This document shows positions 45,245 through 53,011 of a stretch of DNA of 64,000 nt, in pieces (within the stretch, counting starts at the first letter, position 1; every line of letters begins with the position of its first letter). Made by a program: the position numbers and the translations under genes. Under the pieces are notes generated by a model. The model worked only from the letters and a program-made list of their open reading frames with translations, had not been told where the DNA came from and searched no databases. Source of the DNA: Lachnospiraceae bacterium (GTDB lineage: Bacteria > Bacillota > Clostridia > Lachnospirales > Lachnospiraceae); contig JAGBEV010000061.1 in assembly GCA_017936785.1 (NCBI GenBank), forward strand, positions 28,823-92,822. The letters are read 5' to 3'.

Positions 45245-45262
45245 TTAAATAAACTTATTTAA
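45245..45262 (-). promoter_or_regulatory. Palindrome, candidate ROK operator
   Basis: TTAAATAA and TTATTTAA are perfect 8-base arms two bases apart, 41 bases upstream of the HAD start codon. AT-rich palindromes of this type are used by NagC/Mlc/XylR-type ROK regulators, and the operon encodes one. The 424-base gap 45204-45628 also holds coding debris and the arsR promoter. Confidence 0.6.
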
Positions 45263-45385
45263 GTTACTTTAATAAATATATTGCATCTATGTCTTACTGT
45301 CAAGTATTCATTCTAAAATAAAAAAGGAAATTCCTATTGGCAGTTACTTATAAAACAGTATCAACAAACAGAATAGATGTTTTGA

Positions 45386-45494
45386 GGATATGAATATAAA
45401 GCCCTTATCTTGCTTTGAACGGGATTATCCGATTGCGCTCTTGGCTGCCTATCAGCAAATTGGAATTGTAAATGCGGAGTTGATTTACGCTTGA
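45386..45494 (+). pseudogene. Fragment of an unrecognised gene, probable mobile-element debris
   Basis: A short plus-strand frame ends with NIKPLSCFERDYPIALLAAY and then QQIGIVNAELIYA before a stop, a protein-like C-terminus without start, ribosome site or neighbours. It sits at the edge of the metalloid island. I do not recognise the family. Coordinates are approximate. Confidence 0.3.
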
Positions 45495-45568
45495 TGAATG
45501 GTGGCAGAGGGAAGTATCTCTCTGTCACTATTCCTGTGAAAATATTCTTAAAATTTTCGCCAAATCCA

Positions 45569-45608
45569 TTGACAAACATCTATGTGTTGCATATGATATA
45601 GATGGATG
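45569..45608 (+). promoter_or_regulatory. ArsR-type promoter and operator
   Basis: TTGACA (45569-45574), 17-base spacer, TATGAT (45592-45597). CATCTAT (45578-45584) and ATAGATG are perfect 7-base arms around the -10, overlapping the promoter, as expected for an operator bound by the ArsR protein encoded next. Metal binding would release the repressor. Confidence 0.75.
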
Positions 45609-45627
45609 TCGATAGGAGGTGAAATCA

Positions 45628-45936
45628 TTGCAGACAGAAGAAAAAAGAACTGCGGCGGTATTCAAAGCCTTGGCTGATGAAAACCGCATACGGATATTGA
45701 AGCTGCTTCAAAACGGTGAGAAATGTGCTTGTGTGTTACTTGATGACCTGAAAATTACGCAGCCAACAATGTCCCACCATATGAAAATACTTTGCGATTC
45801 AGATATTGTCGTCGGACGCAAGGAAGGAAAGTGGATTTACTATTCCATTTCTTCTGATGGTGCGTCAGCCGCAATTAGATGTCTACAGGAATTAACCCAA
45901 ATAAATTACACGGATAAGTCGTGCTGTGAAAAGTAA
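45628..45936 (+). CDS. ArsR-family metalloregulator (102 aa)
   Basis: Winged helix with KALADENRIRILKLLQNGEK and the recognition helix ITQPTMSHHMKIL. A CAC pair (Cys-x-Cys, about 31-33) lies at the start of the alpha-3 region where ArsR proteins bind As(III), and a C-terminal KSCCEK adds two more Cys. A TTG start at 45628 with AGGAGGTG 7 bases upstream is chosen; GTG 45619 would lie inside that site. It should repress the permease operon through the 45578-45605 repeat. Confidence 0.88.
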   Translation: MQTEEKRTAAVFKALADENRIRILKLLQNGEKCACVLLDDLKITQPTMSHHMKILCDSDIVVGRKEGKWIYYSISSDGASAAIRCLQELTQINYTDKSCCEK

Positions 45937-46128
45937 GGAAGCCAAATGCTTTTTCGCACGGCTTACTAAAACAGGAAAACATAGATATATTTCAATTTAA
46001 CGATATATTCTGATTATCGAATACTGAGCAGTCGAATATACGAAGCATCTAAGAAGATGGTTTCTCTTTCAAGAAATAGTTCGATAGTTTTGAATGTATC
46101 AATTTATATGCGGACAGGAGGTTTCACT

Positions 46129-46204
46129 ATGTGCATATGCGGAAGCCAGTTTCATTGCCGATCTCGATAACGACTATGTTGCGCTCAAGGGAAATCAATC
46201 ATTT
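46129..46204 (+). pseudogene. Gene fragment between arsR and the permease
   Basis: A good ribosome site (ACAGGAGG) precedes an ATG at 46129, but that frame stops after 13 codons. In another frame AYAEASFIADLDNDYVALKG then NQSF runs to a stop just before the permease. Repeated ATATGCGGA at both sides suggests an internal deletion. Not recognised; possibly a lost metallochaperone or redox protein of the operon. Confidence 0.35.
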
Positions 46205-46222
46205 TGAAAGTGAGGTATTTAT

Positions 46223-47146
46223 ATGTTTACAACCGAAGCACTCATCAATGCGGGCAAAACATTTCTGATGCTATTCGGAGAATTATTTGGATTGTTCATC
46301 GGCATTAGTTTTGTTGTTGCCCTGTTGCAAATCTACATTTCGCAGGATCGTATCAAGCGAATCCTTACAACGCCCAAAAAGGGACTAAACAGCGTTCTCG
46401 GCGCTTTGTTAGGCGCAGTTACGCCGTTTTGTTCCTGTTCAACAATCCCGGTACTGGTAGGTCTGTTCAAAAGCGGAGCGCCTTTCTGCGGTGCAATCTC
46501 GTTCTTGCTGACCTCTCCTATTCTGAATCCTGCAATTATCACTTTAATGCTGGCATTTTTCGGCGTTAAAGCCACCATCATCTACGCAGTTTTCACTTTT
46601 GCGTTTGCGGTTGTGATGGGATTGATTTTGGATAAAGCCGGTTTTGCAAAGTATGTCAAAAATGTCACGGTTACGGGCGGACATCAGGACAGTGTATCTT
46701 GGGAGAATCTACAGGGAACTTTCTGTCAGAAACAGCGTCAGGCAATCAAACTTGCTTTGAAAGATTCCTTTGGCTTGTTCAAAGGCGTATTTGGTTTCCT
46801 GCTGTTGGGTGCAGGTATTGGTGCTTTCATTTACGAATTTGTCCCAACCGATCTGTTGGCAAACTTTGCCGGTGCAAACAGTTTATGGGCAGTTCCACTG
46901 GCAGCGATTGTTGGAATTCCGATGTATATCCGAACCGAGACAATGATTCCTATTGCAAGTATTTTGATTGCGAAAGGCGTTGCCCCCGGTGTAATGATTT
47001 CTCTAATTCTCGGCGGGGCTGGTGCAAGTATCCCGGAGGTATCTCTGCTGAACTCAATTTTTAAGAAGAAAATGGTCGTCACATTCGTTCTCTGCATTTT
47101 CGCAGTAGCTACGATTACCGGCTATATCTTTAACTTTGTACTGTAA
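46223..47146 (+). CDS. ArsP/YraQ-type permease (307 aa)
   Basis: About eight helices with the signature TPFCSCSTIPVLVG (about 71-84), a Cys-Ser-Cys motif found in the PF03773 permease family, some members of which (ArsP) export organoarsenicals. GAGGT precedes the ATG by about 8 bases. It follows the ArsR gene and is followed by a Cys-rich small protein at 19 bases, so a metalloid or thiol-metal efflux role is likely. Whether the substrate is arsenic is not shown. Confidence 0.85.
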   Translation: MFTTEALINAGKTFLMLFGELFGLFIGISFVVALLQIYISQDRIKRILTTPKKGLNSVLGALLGAVTPFCSCSTIPVLVGLFKSGAPFCGAISFLLTSPILNPAIITLMLAFFGVKATIIYAVFTFAFAVVMGLILDKAGFAKYVKNVTVTGGHQDSVSWENLQGTFCQKQRQAIKLALKDSFGLFKGVFGFLLLGAGIGAFIYEFVPTDLLANFAGANSLWAVPLAAIVGIPMYIRTETMIPIASILIAKGVAPGVMISLILGGAGASIPEVSLLNSIFKKKMVVTFVLCIFAVATITGYIFNFVL

Positions 47147-47165
47147 TTAAAAGGAGGATTTTATC

Positions 47166-47417
47166 ATGGCTGAGAAAAAAAGTTTTTGGGCAAGTTTGTT
47201 TGGCGGCAGTGGGTGCGACTGCGGTATGTCCATTGAGGAAGAAAAAACAGACAATAAAAAGCCCACAAAGAAAAATGGCGGCTGCTGCAATATGCAGATC
47301 ATTGAAGAGCCATCTTGCACCTGTGGAGAAGCAGGATGTTCGCAGACGGAAAGCGACTGTGATTGCGACATCTCAGAAGAGAAGAGCAATTCTGATTGTT
47401 GTGGTAAAGATAAATGA
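47166..47417 (+). CDS. Cysteine-rich small protein (83 aa, 11 Cys)
   Basis: Eleven Cys fall in CDC, CC, CTC...C, CDC and CC clusters across the whole chain, separated by acidic and Lys-rich linkers, with no membrane helix. GGAGG precedes the ATG. It is the third gene of the ArsR operon. Such spacing suggests a metal or metalloid chelator that passes ions to the permease, like a small metallothionein or chaperone (inference). I do not recognise a named family. Confidence 0.7.
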   Translation: MAEKKSFWASLFGGSGCDCGMSIEEEKTDNKKPTKKNGGCCNMQIIEEPSCTCGEAGCSQTESDCDCDISEEKSNSDCCGKDK

Positions 47418-47584
47418 AAACTGATTGGATACTATGCCCCATTTGTGGCAACAAAACCCATGACATGCTGCGAGAAGATACTGTATTGAAAAACTATCCG
47501 CTCTACTGTCCGAAATGCAAGCAGGAAACGTTGATAGAAGCGGAAAACTTGAAAATAACCGTTATAAAGAAGCAAGAAACCTAA
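47414..47584 (+). CDS. Cysteine-rich KTR-type small protein (56 aa)
   Basis: Two zinc-ribbon halves, CPICGNKTHDM (about 8-18) and CPKCKQET (about 32-39). This is the KTR-type small protein often carried on conjugative and mobilisable elements such as the Tn916 group. The ATG overlaps the previous stop by 4 bases (ATGA), so it is translated with the Cys-rich protein. It supports a mobile origin for the island. Confidence 0.75.
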   Translation: MKTDWILCPICGNKTHDMLREDTVLKNYPLYCPKCKQETLIEAENLKITVIKKQET

Positions 47585-47807
47585 TCTCTATATGTACGCC
47601 GCCGTGTATGGCTAAAACCATAGCGGCGGTTTTTCTTCGCCTATTGGCTGTCTCTGCAACGGATTTCTTGTGTGGCTTCTGCTGCCTGCCTTGCTCCTGC
47701 AACTGTCTGAGCCTGTTTCTGATACTCTCTCTTTCGGGCGGTCTGCTCTTTTGTTTCGCCTGACGCTCCCATTCTGCAATGTCACCGTTGACATTTCTCT
47801 CTTACTC
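47573..47807 (-). pseudogene. Remnant possibly of a relaxase/mobilisation protein
   Basis: A minus-strand frame bounded by stops includes NVNGDIAEWERQAKQKSRPP and RNRLRQLQEQGRQQKPHKKS, an Arg/Gln/Lys-rich stretch that resembles the ends of Mob relaxases of Gram-positive elements. No start or ribosome site is present. The call rests on composition and context only. Confidence 0.3.
47598..47638 (+). terminator. Terminator after the metalloid cassette
   Basis: CCGCCG-TGTATGG pairs with CCATA-GCGGCGG around a short A-rich loop, followed by TTTTTCTTC. It lies 14 bases after the KTR gene stop. Confidence 0.82.
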
Positions 47808-47824
47808 TACGCTGTATGAAGTAA

Positions 47825-47858
47825 GAAAAAACGGCACAGCCTGCAGGCTACGCCGTTT
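47825..47858 (-). terminator. Terminator of the antiporter operon
   Basis: On the minus strand AAACGGC (47852-47858) pairs with GCCGTTT (47829-47835) with an inner AGCC/GGCT stem, then a run of T. It is 57 bases after the last antiporter gene. Confidence 0.82.
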
Positions 47859-47914
47859 CCCGAAAACATATTTAATACTTTCTTATGAGTGCCACCCTAA
47901 AGGACCCCCATATT

Positions 47915-50008
47915 TTACCAATGAACACTCAACAAATAAATGGTAGTCAGAATAAATCCAAAACAGAACAGCATCAGCCCGAAAGAAAGGCTTCTGGCAA
48001 TTACCATACGGTTCTCACGAAGCTGTAAATGGATCAGCGCCAGTTCATGAACAAATTCGTGATGCTTATGCTTCTTATCAGGATGCTTCCGCTCAATATA
48101 AGCCTCAATAGCATTCAGCAGCGTTCCCAGATGATAAGTAAACATCGTTCCTTCTGTCAGCTCAAAGGGAAGCGGTCTGTCCCGGTAAACAGTCTTACGA
48201 AGCAGCACTACGATACCGTCCACAAGGCTGTCGCAAACCCTTGAGAAGAAGCCGCCCACAGCGCAAATCACTGTGATCAGAGGACGATAGAAATAATCCT
48301 CTAAATCCATCTTGGAAGGCCACCTGTTGACATATTCCCTTCCTGCTTCTGTCTTTTTCATCAAAAGCGGGCGCACTACCAGACCATAAAGAACTGCACC
48401 GATGACGATGGAAATTACTGCACCCTTTAGGTTAGTCATGCTGAAATAATGTATGGATTCTTCCAGCATTCCGCCGTTCATCAGGCTGACGCCCCGGTCC
48501 GCTATAAAATCCATGACTATGCCCGGCAGAAATCCCATAAGGGGAAGCAAAAGGGCACTGATAGTCAGTGCTGCCTTACTCTGCACATTCATGTACTGCT
48601 TCATTTCATCAAAACGCTTCTGCTCCTGCGGGTTTTCGTTCTTTTCCACAAAAACAGCCACATAAAGCTTGGTCATATAAGCAACCGTCAATCCGCCGCT
48701 GATCAAAAATATCCATTCGATCACCTTCATGCCTGTCACACTGAATACACCTACAGCAATTCCTTCTGCACAAAGATTGGTGTATTCCACGATGGATTCA
48801 TGAAGCAGGGTTTTGCTGACATATCCGTTCCAAAGAGGGATTCCGCCGATACCCAGCGCACCCATAAGGAAAATAAAGTTCAATAACGGTTTCTTTCTGC
48901 CAAAGCCCCTGATCTCATTCAGATTCAACTTATGAATATTCATAAAGACCACACCGGCAGCCATAAACAGCACCAGCTTGATCAGGGAATGATTTGCCAT
49001 ATGGAGAATGGTTCCTCTTGCTGCCAGAGCATTTTCCTCGCCTAACAGCCCCTGCATGCCGATTCCTACCATGATAAAACCGATCTGTGACATAGAAGAA
49101 CATGCAAGCGTTCTCTTTAAATCTACGGAAAACAGAGCCAGAAGCGCACCGCCAAACATGGTGATCGTTCCTAAGATCAGGATCACTCTGCCCCAGCCTT
49201 CATCGCCATACAATAAATTACAGCTTACTACCAACATTCCGAAAATACCGGATTTGGTCAGGATACCGGACAACAATGCAGATGCAGGTGCAGGCGCAAC
49301 CGGATGCGCCTTGGGCAGCCAGATATGCAGGGGAAATGCACCTGCTTTGGCTCCGAATCCCACTGTAATACAAGCTCCTGCCACATAAAGCATGGTCTTA
49401 TCCTCACATGCCTCTGCCAGTTTCAAAAACGATGCGATCTCCAGAGAACCCAGTGTATGATATAACAGGAACAATCCCATGAGCATTACCATACCGCCTA
49501 TGACCGCAACTGCCAGATAAGTCTCTGCCGCCCGCATGGAAGCCTTTTTCTCATCATGTGCCACCCAGACATAAGAGGTAAAGGACATCATTTCAAAGAA
49601 TATAAAGGTCGTATACAGATCCGCAGATAAAAATACGCCCATAGTTGCTCCAAAAGTCAACAGCATAAACAGATAGTAACGGTTTCTGTTGTGATAGTGT
49701 TTAAAATATTCCCTGGAGAATATAGTCGTCATCATCCACATCACTGCTGCTACCAGAATGTAGACGCTGCGGAAACCATCTAATGTAAAATGCAGCCCAA
49801 AGCCCGCAAAATAGTCTATGGTACAGTTCAAAAGCCGGCTGCTGTCAAAATTGCAGAACAGATACAGTACCACTGCAAATTCACTGACTACGATAAAATC
49901 CGCAAAATAGTCTCTGGCTGTTTTATGAAACCGCCCGATGATATAAGAAATAAGCGCTCCCCCAATAGGATAAAAGACCAGAAATGCCAAAATCAGATTT
50001 GTTTCCAT
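47915..50008 (-). CDS. Proton-conducting antiporter subunit, NuoL/MrpA-D-like, long form (697 aa)
   Basis: About 14 core helices with the conserved Glu of TM5 (TFIFFEMMSFTSYV), TM7 Lys (GFGAKAGAFPLHIWLPKAHP) and TM12 Lys (NHSLIKLVLF), as in Mrp and complex I pump subunits. An extra ~200 residues at the C-terminus, with two more helices and a His-rich cytosolic piece (ERKHPDKKHKHHE), set it apart. AAAGGAG lies 10 bases before the ATG. Last gene of the antiporter operon. It should move H+ and possibly Na+. Confidence 0.88.
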   Translation of the reverse strand: METNLILAFLVFYPIGGALISYIIGRFHKTARDYFADFIVVSEFAVVLYLFCNFDSSRLLNCTIDYFAGFGLHFTLDGFRSVYILVAAVMWMMTTIFSREYFKHYHNRNRYYLFMLLTFGATMGVFLSADLYTTFIFFEMMSFTSYVWVAHDEKKASMRAAETYLAVAVIGGMVMLMGLFLLYHTLGSLEIASFLKLAEACEDKTMLYVAGACITVGFGAKAGAFPLHIWLPKAHPVAPAPASALLSGILTKSGIFGMLVVSCNLLYGDEGWGRVILILGTITMFGGALLALFSVDLKRTLACSSMSQIGFIMVGIGMQGLLGEENALAARGTILHMANHSLIKLVLFMAAGVVFMNIHKLNLNEIRGFGRKKPLLNFIFLMGALGIGGIPLWNGYVSKTLLHESIVEYTNLCAEGIAVGVFSVTGMKVIEWIFLISGGLTVAYMTKLYVAVFVEKNENPQEQKRFDEMKQYMNVQSKAALTISALLLPLMGFLPGIVMDFIADRGVSLMNGGMLEESIHYFSMTNLKGAVISIVIGAVLYGLVVRPLLMKKTEAGREYVNRWPSKMDLEDYFYRPLITVICAVGGFFSRVCDSLVDGIVVLLRKTVYRDRPLPFELTEGTMFTYHLGTLLNAIEAYIERKHPDKKHKHHEFVHELALIHLQLRENRMVIARSLSFGLMLFCFGFILTTIYLLSVHW

Positions 50009-50025
50009 TTTTCCATTCTCCTTTC

Positions 50026-51501
50026 CTAAAAAAGCCCATTAGCAATGGCAGTAAACAGCTCTATAAAGGGCTGGGGATGCAGACCCAGAACAACCATACC
50101 TACAACAAATAACGACAGCGGCAGGATCATGACCCAGTTTGGATCTTCCACATCACTGATGGACCCATAATCAAAATCCTGTTTGGGGAAATATGCGCGG
50201 ACAACTATCGTCAGCATATAAATTGCCGTTAAAATGGCTGAAACCAAAAGCGCCCCGATTCCCACATACGCCAGTACATTTCCGCTTTCCACTGCAGCCT
50301 TCGCCAGATTAAATTTGGAAACAAAACCGCAAAGTCCCGGAACTCCCATTAACGCTAATGCAGAAACCGTAAATATTGCAAAGGTCTTTGGCATTTTTCT
50401 TCCAAATCCATCCAACTCATAAACATAACTTCTTTCGGTCTTATACATAATAGCGCCTGCACAGAAGAAAGAACAGATCTTCATGACCGCATGACAGATC
50501 ATATGTGTCAAAGCCCCGATCAGTCCCAAAGGTGTCATGATCGTCACCCCAAATAAAATATAGCTTAAATTGCTGACTGTGGAATAAGCCAGCCTTCTTT
50601 TAATATGCCTCTCTTTCACTGCCATGGAACATCCGAATACGATGGTAATGATCGTAATTACCATGACTGTCGTCTGTGCCCATGTTCCTCTCAAAAAGTC
50701 CGTTCCAAAACTATAATAGGTAAGGCGCATAATGGCAAAAGCACCTGATTTTACCACAGCTACCGCATGAAGCAGAGCCGTAACGGGAGTAGGCGCAACA
50801 CCTGCCTTCGGCAGCCAGCCGCAGAAGGGACATACCGCTGCTTTCACACCGAATCCCATAAAAGCAAGAACATAGACAAATAACAGGATATTGACATTTC
50901 CTGTATAATTTGCCAGATCCAGAATACCTCCGTATACAAAATCAGTGGTACTTCCATATACGATCACAAAGATCATACCGATAAAAGCAAACGCCGCACC
51001 GCCCAGCGAGTAGTACAAATAAGATCTGGCAGCCAGGACAGCTTCCCTCTTCAATGTATGCACTACAAGAGGTGTGGTTACCAGCGTCAGCAATTCATAA
51101 AAGAAATACATGGACAAAATATTGGCACTGGTGGCAATTCCCAGCGTAACGCCAAAAGTCATGGTATAAAACATAAAGAAAATCCGTTCATGTTCTTCAT
51201 GCTTCATATATTCAAAGGAATACAGAGTAGCCAGCGGCCACAAAGCAGAGACAAGCCCTGCAAACACACATGCCAGTCCGTCCAGATGAAAAGTCACGGA
51301 AAGATTTCCTGTAAATTTAAACAGTGTAAAGCTTTCTTCGGGACGGTTTAATAAAAGTGTCCAGACCAGAATACTGTTTATGATCACCGCCGTTTCAATA
51401 AAGATCATCATCCATCTTCTGTTCTTAAACGGAAGCAGCGGAATCAGGATTCCTGCCGCAAAGGGGAACAATACGATTATCAGTAACATTACTTCATTCA
51501 T
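50026..51501 (-). CDS. Proton-conducting antiporter subunit, MrpD/NuoM-like (491 aa)
   Basis: About 14 helices with TM5 Glu (SMYFFYELLTLVTT), TM7 Lys (GFGVKAAVCPFCGWLPKAGV) and TM12 Lys (CHAVMKICSFF). The usual PLHxWLP is changed to PFCGWLP here, the only copy without the His. AAGGAGG precedes the ATG. It lies in a row of four related genes and probably arose by duplication. Confidence 0.88.
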   Translation of the reverse strand: MNEVMLLIIVLFPFAAGILIPLLPFKNRRWMMIFIETAVIINSILVWTLLLNRPEESFTLFKFTGNLSVTFHLDGLACVFAGLVSALWPLATLYSFEYMKHEEHERIFFMFYTMTFGVTLGIATSANILSMYFFYELLTLVTTPLVVHTLKREAVLAARSYLYYSLGGAAFAFIGMIFVIVYGSTTDFVYGGILDLANYTGNVNILLFVYVLAFMGFGVKAAVCPFCGWLPKAGVAPTPVTALLHAVAVVKSGAFAIMRLTYYSFGTDFLRGTWAQTTVMVITIITIVFGCSMAVKERHIKRRLAYSTVSNLSYILFGVTIMTPLGLIGALTHMICHAVMKICSFFCAGAIMYKTERSYVYELDGFGRKMPKTFAIFTVSALALMGVPGLCGFVSKFNLAKAAVESGNVLAYVGIGALLVSAILTAIYMLTIVVRAYFPKQDFDYGSISDVEDPNWVMILPLSLFVVGMVVLGLHPQPFIELFTAIANGLF

Positions 51502-51517
51502 CTTTCATTCCTCCTTT

Positions 51518-52996
51518 CTACATCAATCCTGCCACAATAGTGGAAATATATTCGACCGGTCCGTTGGGGAACATCCCGATCACAACTGACAGAACTGCCA
51601 GAATCACAAGAGGGATCGTCATCCATTTAGACGGTTCACATTTCTTAAGGTTTGTATAATCAAAATCGGCTCCCGGGAAAAATCCCTGGATGGTTACTGG
51701 CAGCAAATACCCTGCTGTCAGCAGCGCACTTACAAGCAATATGATGGGACCTGCATACTGAAAGCCTCCGATTCCCGAATCCAATGCTCCTGTAGCAAGA
51801 TACCATTTGCTGATAAATCCGCCCGTAGGTGGAATACCGATCAGTCCCAGCGACACAATGGTAAAACACCAGATCGTAACAGGCATCTTTTTCCCAATAC
51901 CTTTCAGACCATCTACTGTAGTAATTCCGGTCTGGAAAATAATGGCTCCGGCACACAAGAATAATGCACATTTAATAAATGCGTGAGCTGCCATATGTAT
52001 CATGGAGCCTGTAAGCCCTACAGGGTTCAGCAAAGCGATCCCAAATAAGATATAGGAAAGCTGGCTGACTGTGGAATAAGCCAGCCGCTTCTTTAACACC
52101 TTTTCCCTGAATGCAAGCATGGACCCCATAAATACGGTGATCAATGCCAGGGTCATAAACAGATACTGTACCCATGTGCCGCGGATAAAGTCCGCTCCGA
52201 ACATATAAAATATCGTACGTACAATGGCAAGCACACCTGCCTTTACAATAATGCCGGACAATGCCGCCGATGCCGGTGCAGGAGCAACCGGATGTGCGGT
52301 GGGAAGCCATGCATGTAAAGGAAACATACCTGCTTTTACACCAAATCCCACGATCATCAGACATGCAGTTACCAAAAGAAGGCTTTCATGCCCTGCTGCC
52401 AGCTCCATATTCAACGTTCCGCCCGGAGTAAAGGTCAGGGTATCCGTATAACGGCACAGGAAAAATACGCCGAACAACGCCATATATGCTCCAAAAAAGG
52501 AATATAACAAATATTTCAAGCCCGCCATGATGGCTTCCCTGGACTGATTGTGAATAACCAGTGGGAAAGAGGCAAGGGTCATAAATTCATAAAATGCATA
52601 CATGGTTATCAGATTCCCTGCACACCCCAGCCCGATCAACACGCCGAAGGTGATCAGATAAAATCCGAAGTATCTGTTTTCCTTTTTCTCGTGCTTCATG
52701 TATGTAAAGGAAAAACATCCTGCCAGAATCCACACAATGGTCACAATAACCAAAAAGAATTTGCCAAAGCCATCCAGCTTCAAAACAACGGGCACATTCT
52801 CCATCAATTCAAACAACAGAATTTCCGTATCGCCTACGGTCAGAGCCTTCACTACAAGCAGCCCCGTAAGACCGAGTACAGCACCTACATAAATTAAAAG
52901 ATTCTTCCGCTTTTCTGTTTCCTTCAGAAACAACAGAATGATTCCCATAAAAACAGGAAATAAAATTGCTGTTAATAATGAGACGCTTTCATTCAT
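51518..52996 (-). CDS. Proton-conducting antiporter subunit, MrpD/NuoM-like (492 aa)
   Basis: About 14 helices. TM5 Glu (TMYAFYEFMTLASF), TM7 Lys with intact GFGVKAGMFPLHAWLPTAHP, and TM12 Lys (AHAFIKCALF) are all present. Very similar in outline to the 491-aa subunit downstream (17 bases away), consistent with tandem duplication. AGGAGGG is about 10 bases before the ATG. Confidence 0.88.
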   Translation of the reverse strand: MNESVSLLTAILFPVFMGIILLFLKETEKRKNLLIYVGAVLGLTGLLVVKALTVGDTEILLFELMENVPVVLKLDGFGKFFLVIVTIVWILAGCFSFTYMKHEKKENRYFGFYLITFGVLIGLGCAGNLITMYAFYEFMTLASFPLVIHNQSREAIMAGLKYLLYSFFGAYMALFGVFFLCRYTDTLTFTPGGTLNMELAAGHESLLLVTACLMIVGFGVKAGMFPLHAWLPTAHPVAPAPASAALSGIIVKAGVLAIVRTIFYMFGADFIRGTWVQYLFMTLALITVFMGSMLAFREKVLKKRLAYSTVSQLSYILFGIALLNPVGLTGSMIHMAAHAFIKCALFLCAGAIIFQTGITTVDGLKGIGKKMPVTIWCFTIVSLGLIGIPPTGGFISKWYLATGALDSGIGGFQYAGPIILLVSALLTAGYLLPVTIQGFFPGADFDYTNLKKCEPSKWMTIPLVILAVLSVVIGMFPNGPVEYISTIVAGLM

Positions 52997-53011
52997 ATCT
53001 TTCGTCCCTCC

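Noticed and set aside
45361-45579. Minus-strand 72-codon open frame at the edge of the metalloid island
   Set aside because: No ribosome site. The plus-strand frame in the same place is more protein-like.
47515-47763. Plus-strand Cys-rich open frame of 82 codons
   Set aside because: It runs through the KTR gene in another frame and across the terminator at 47598-47638, and has no ribosome site.
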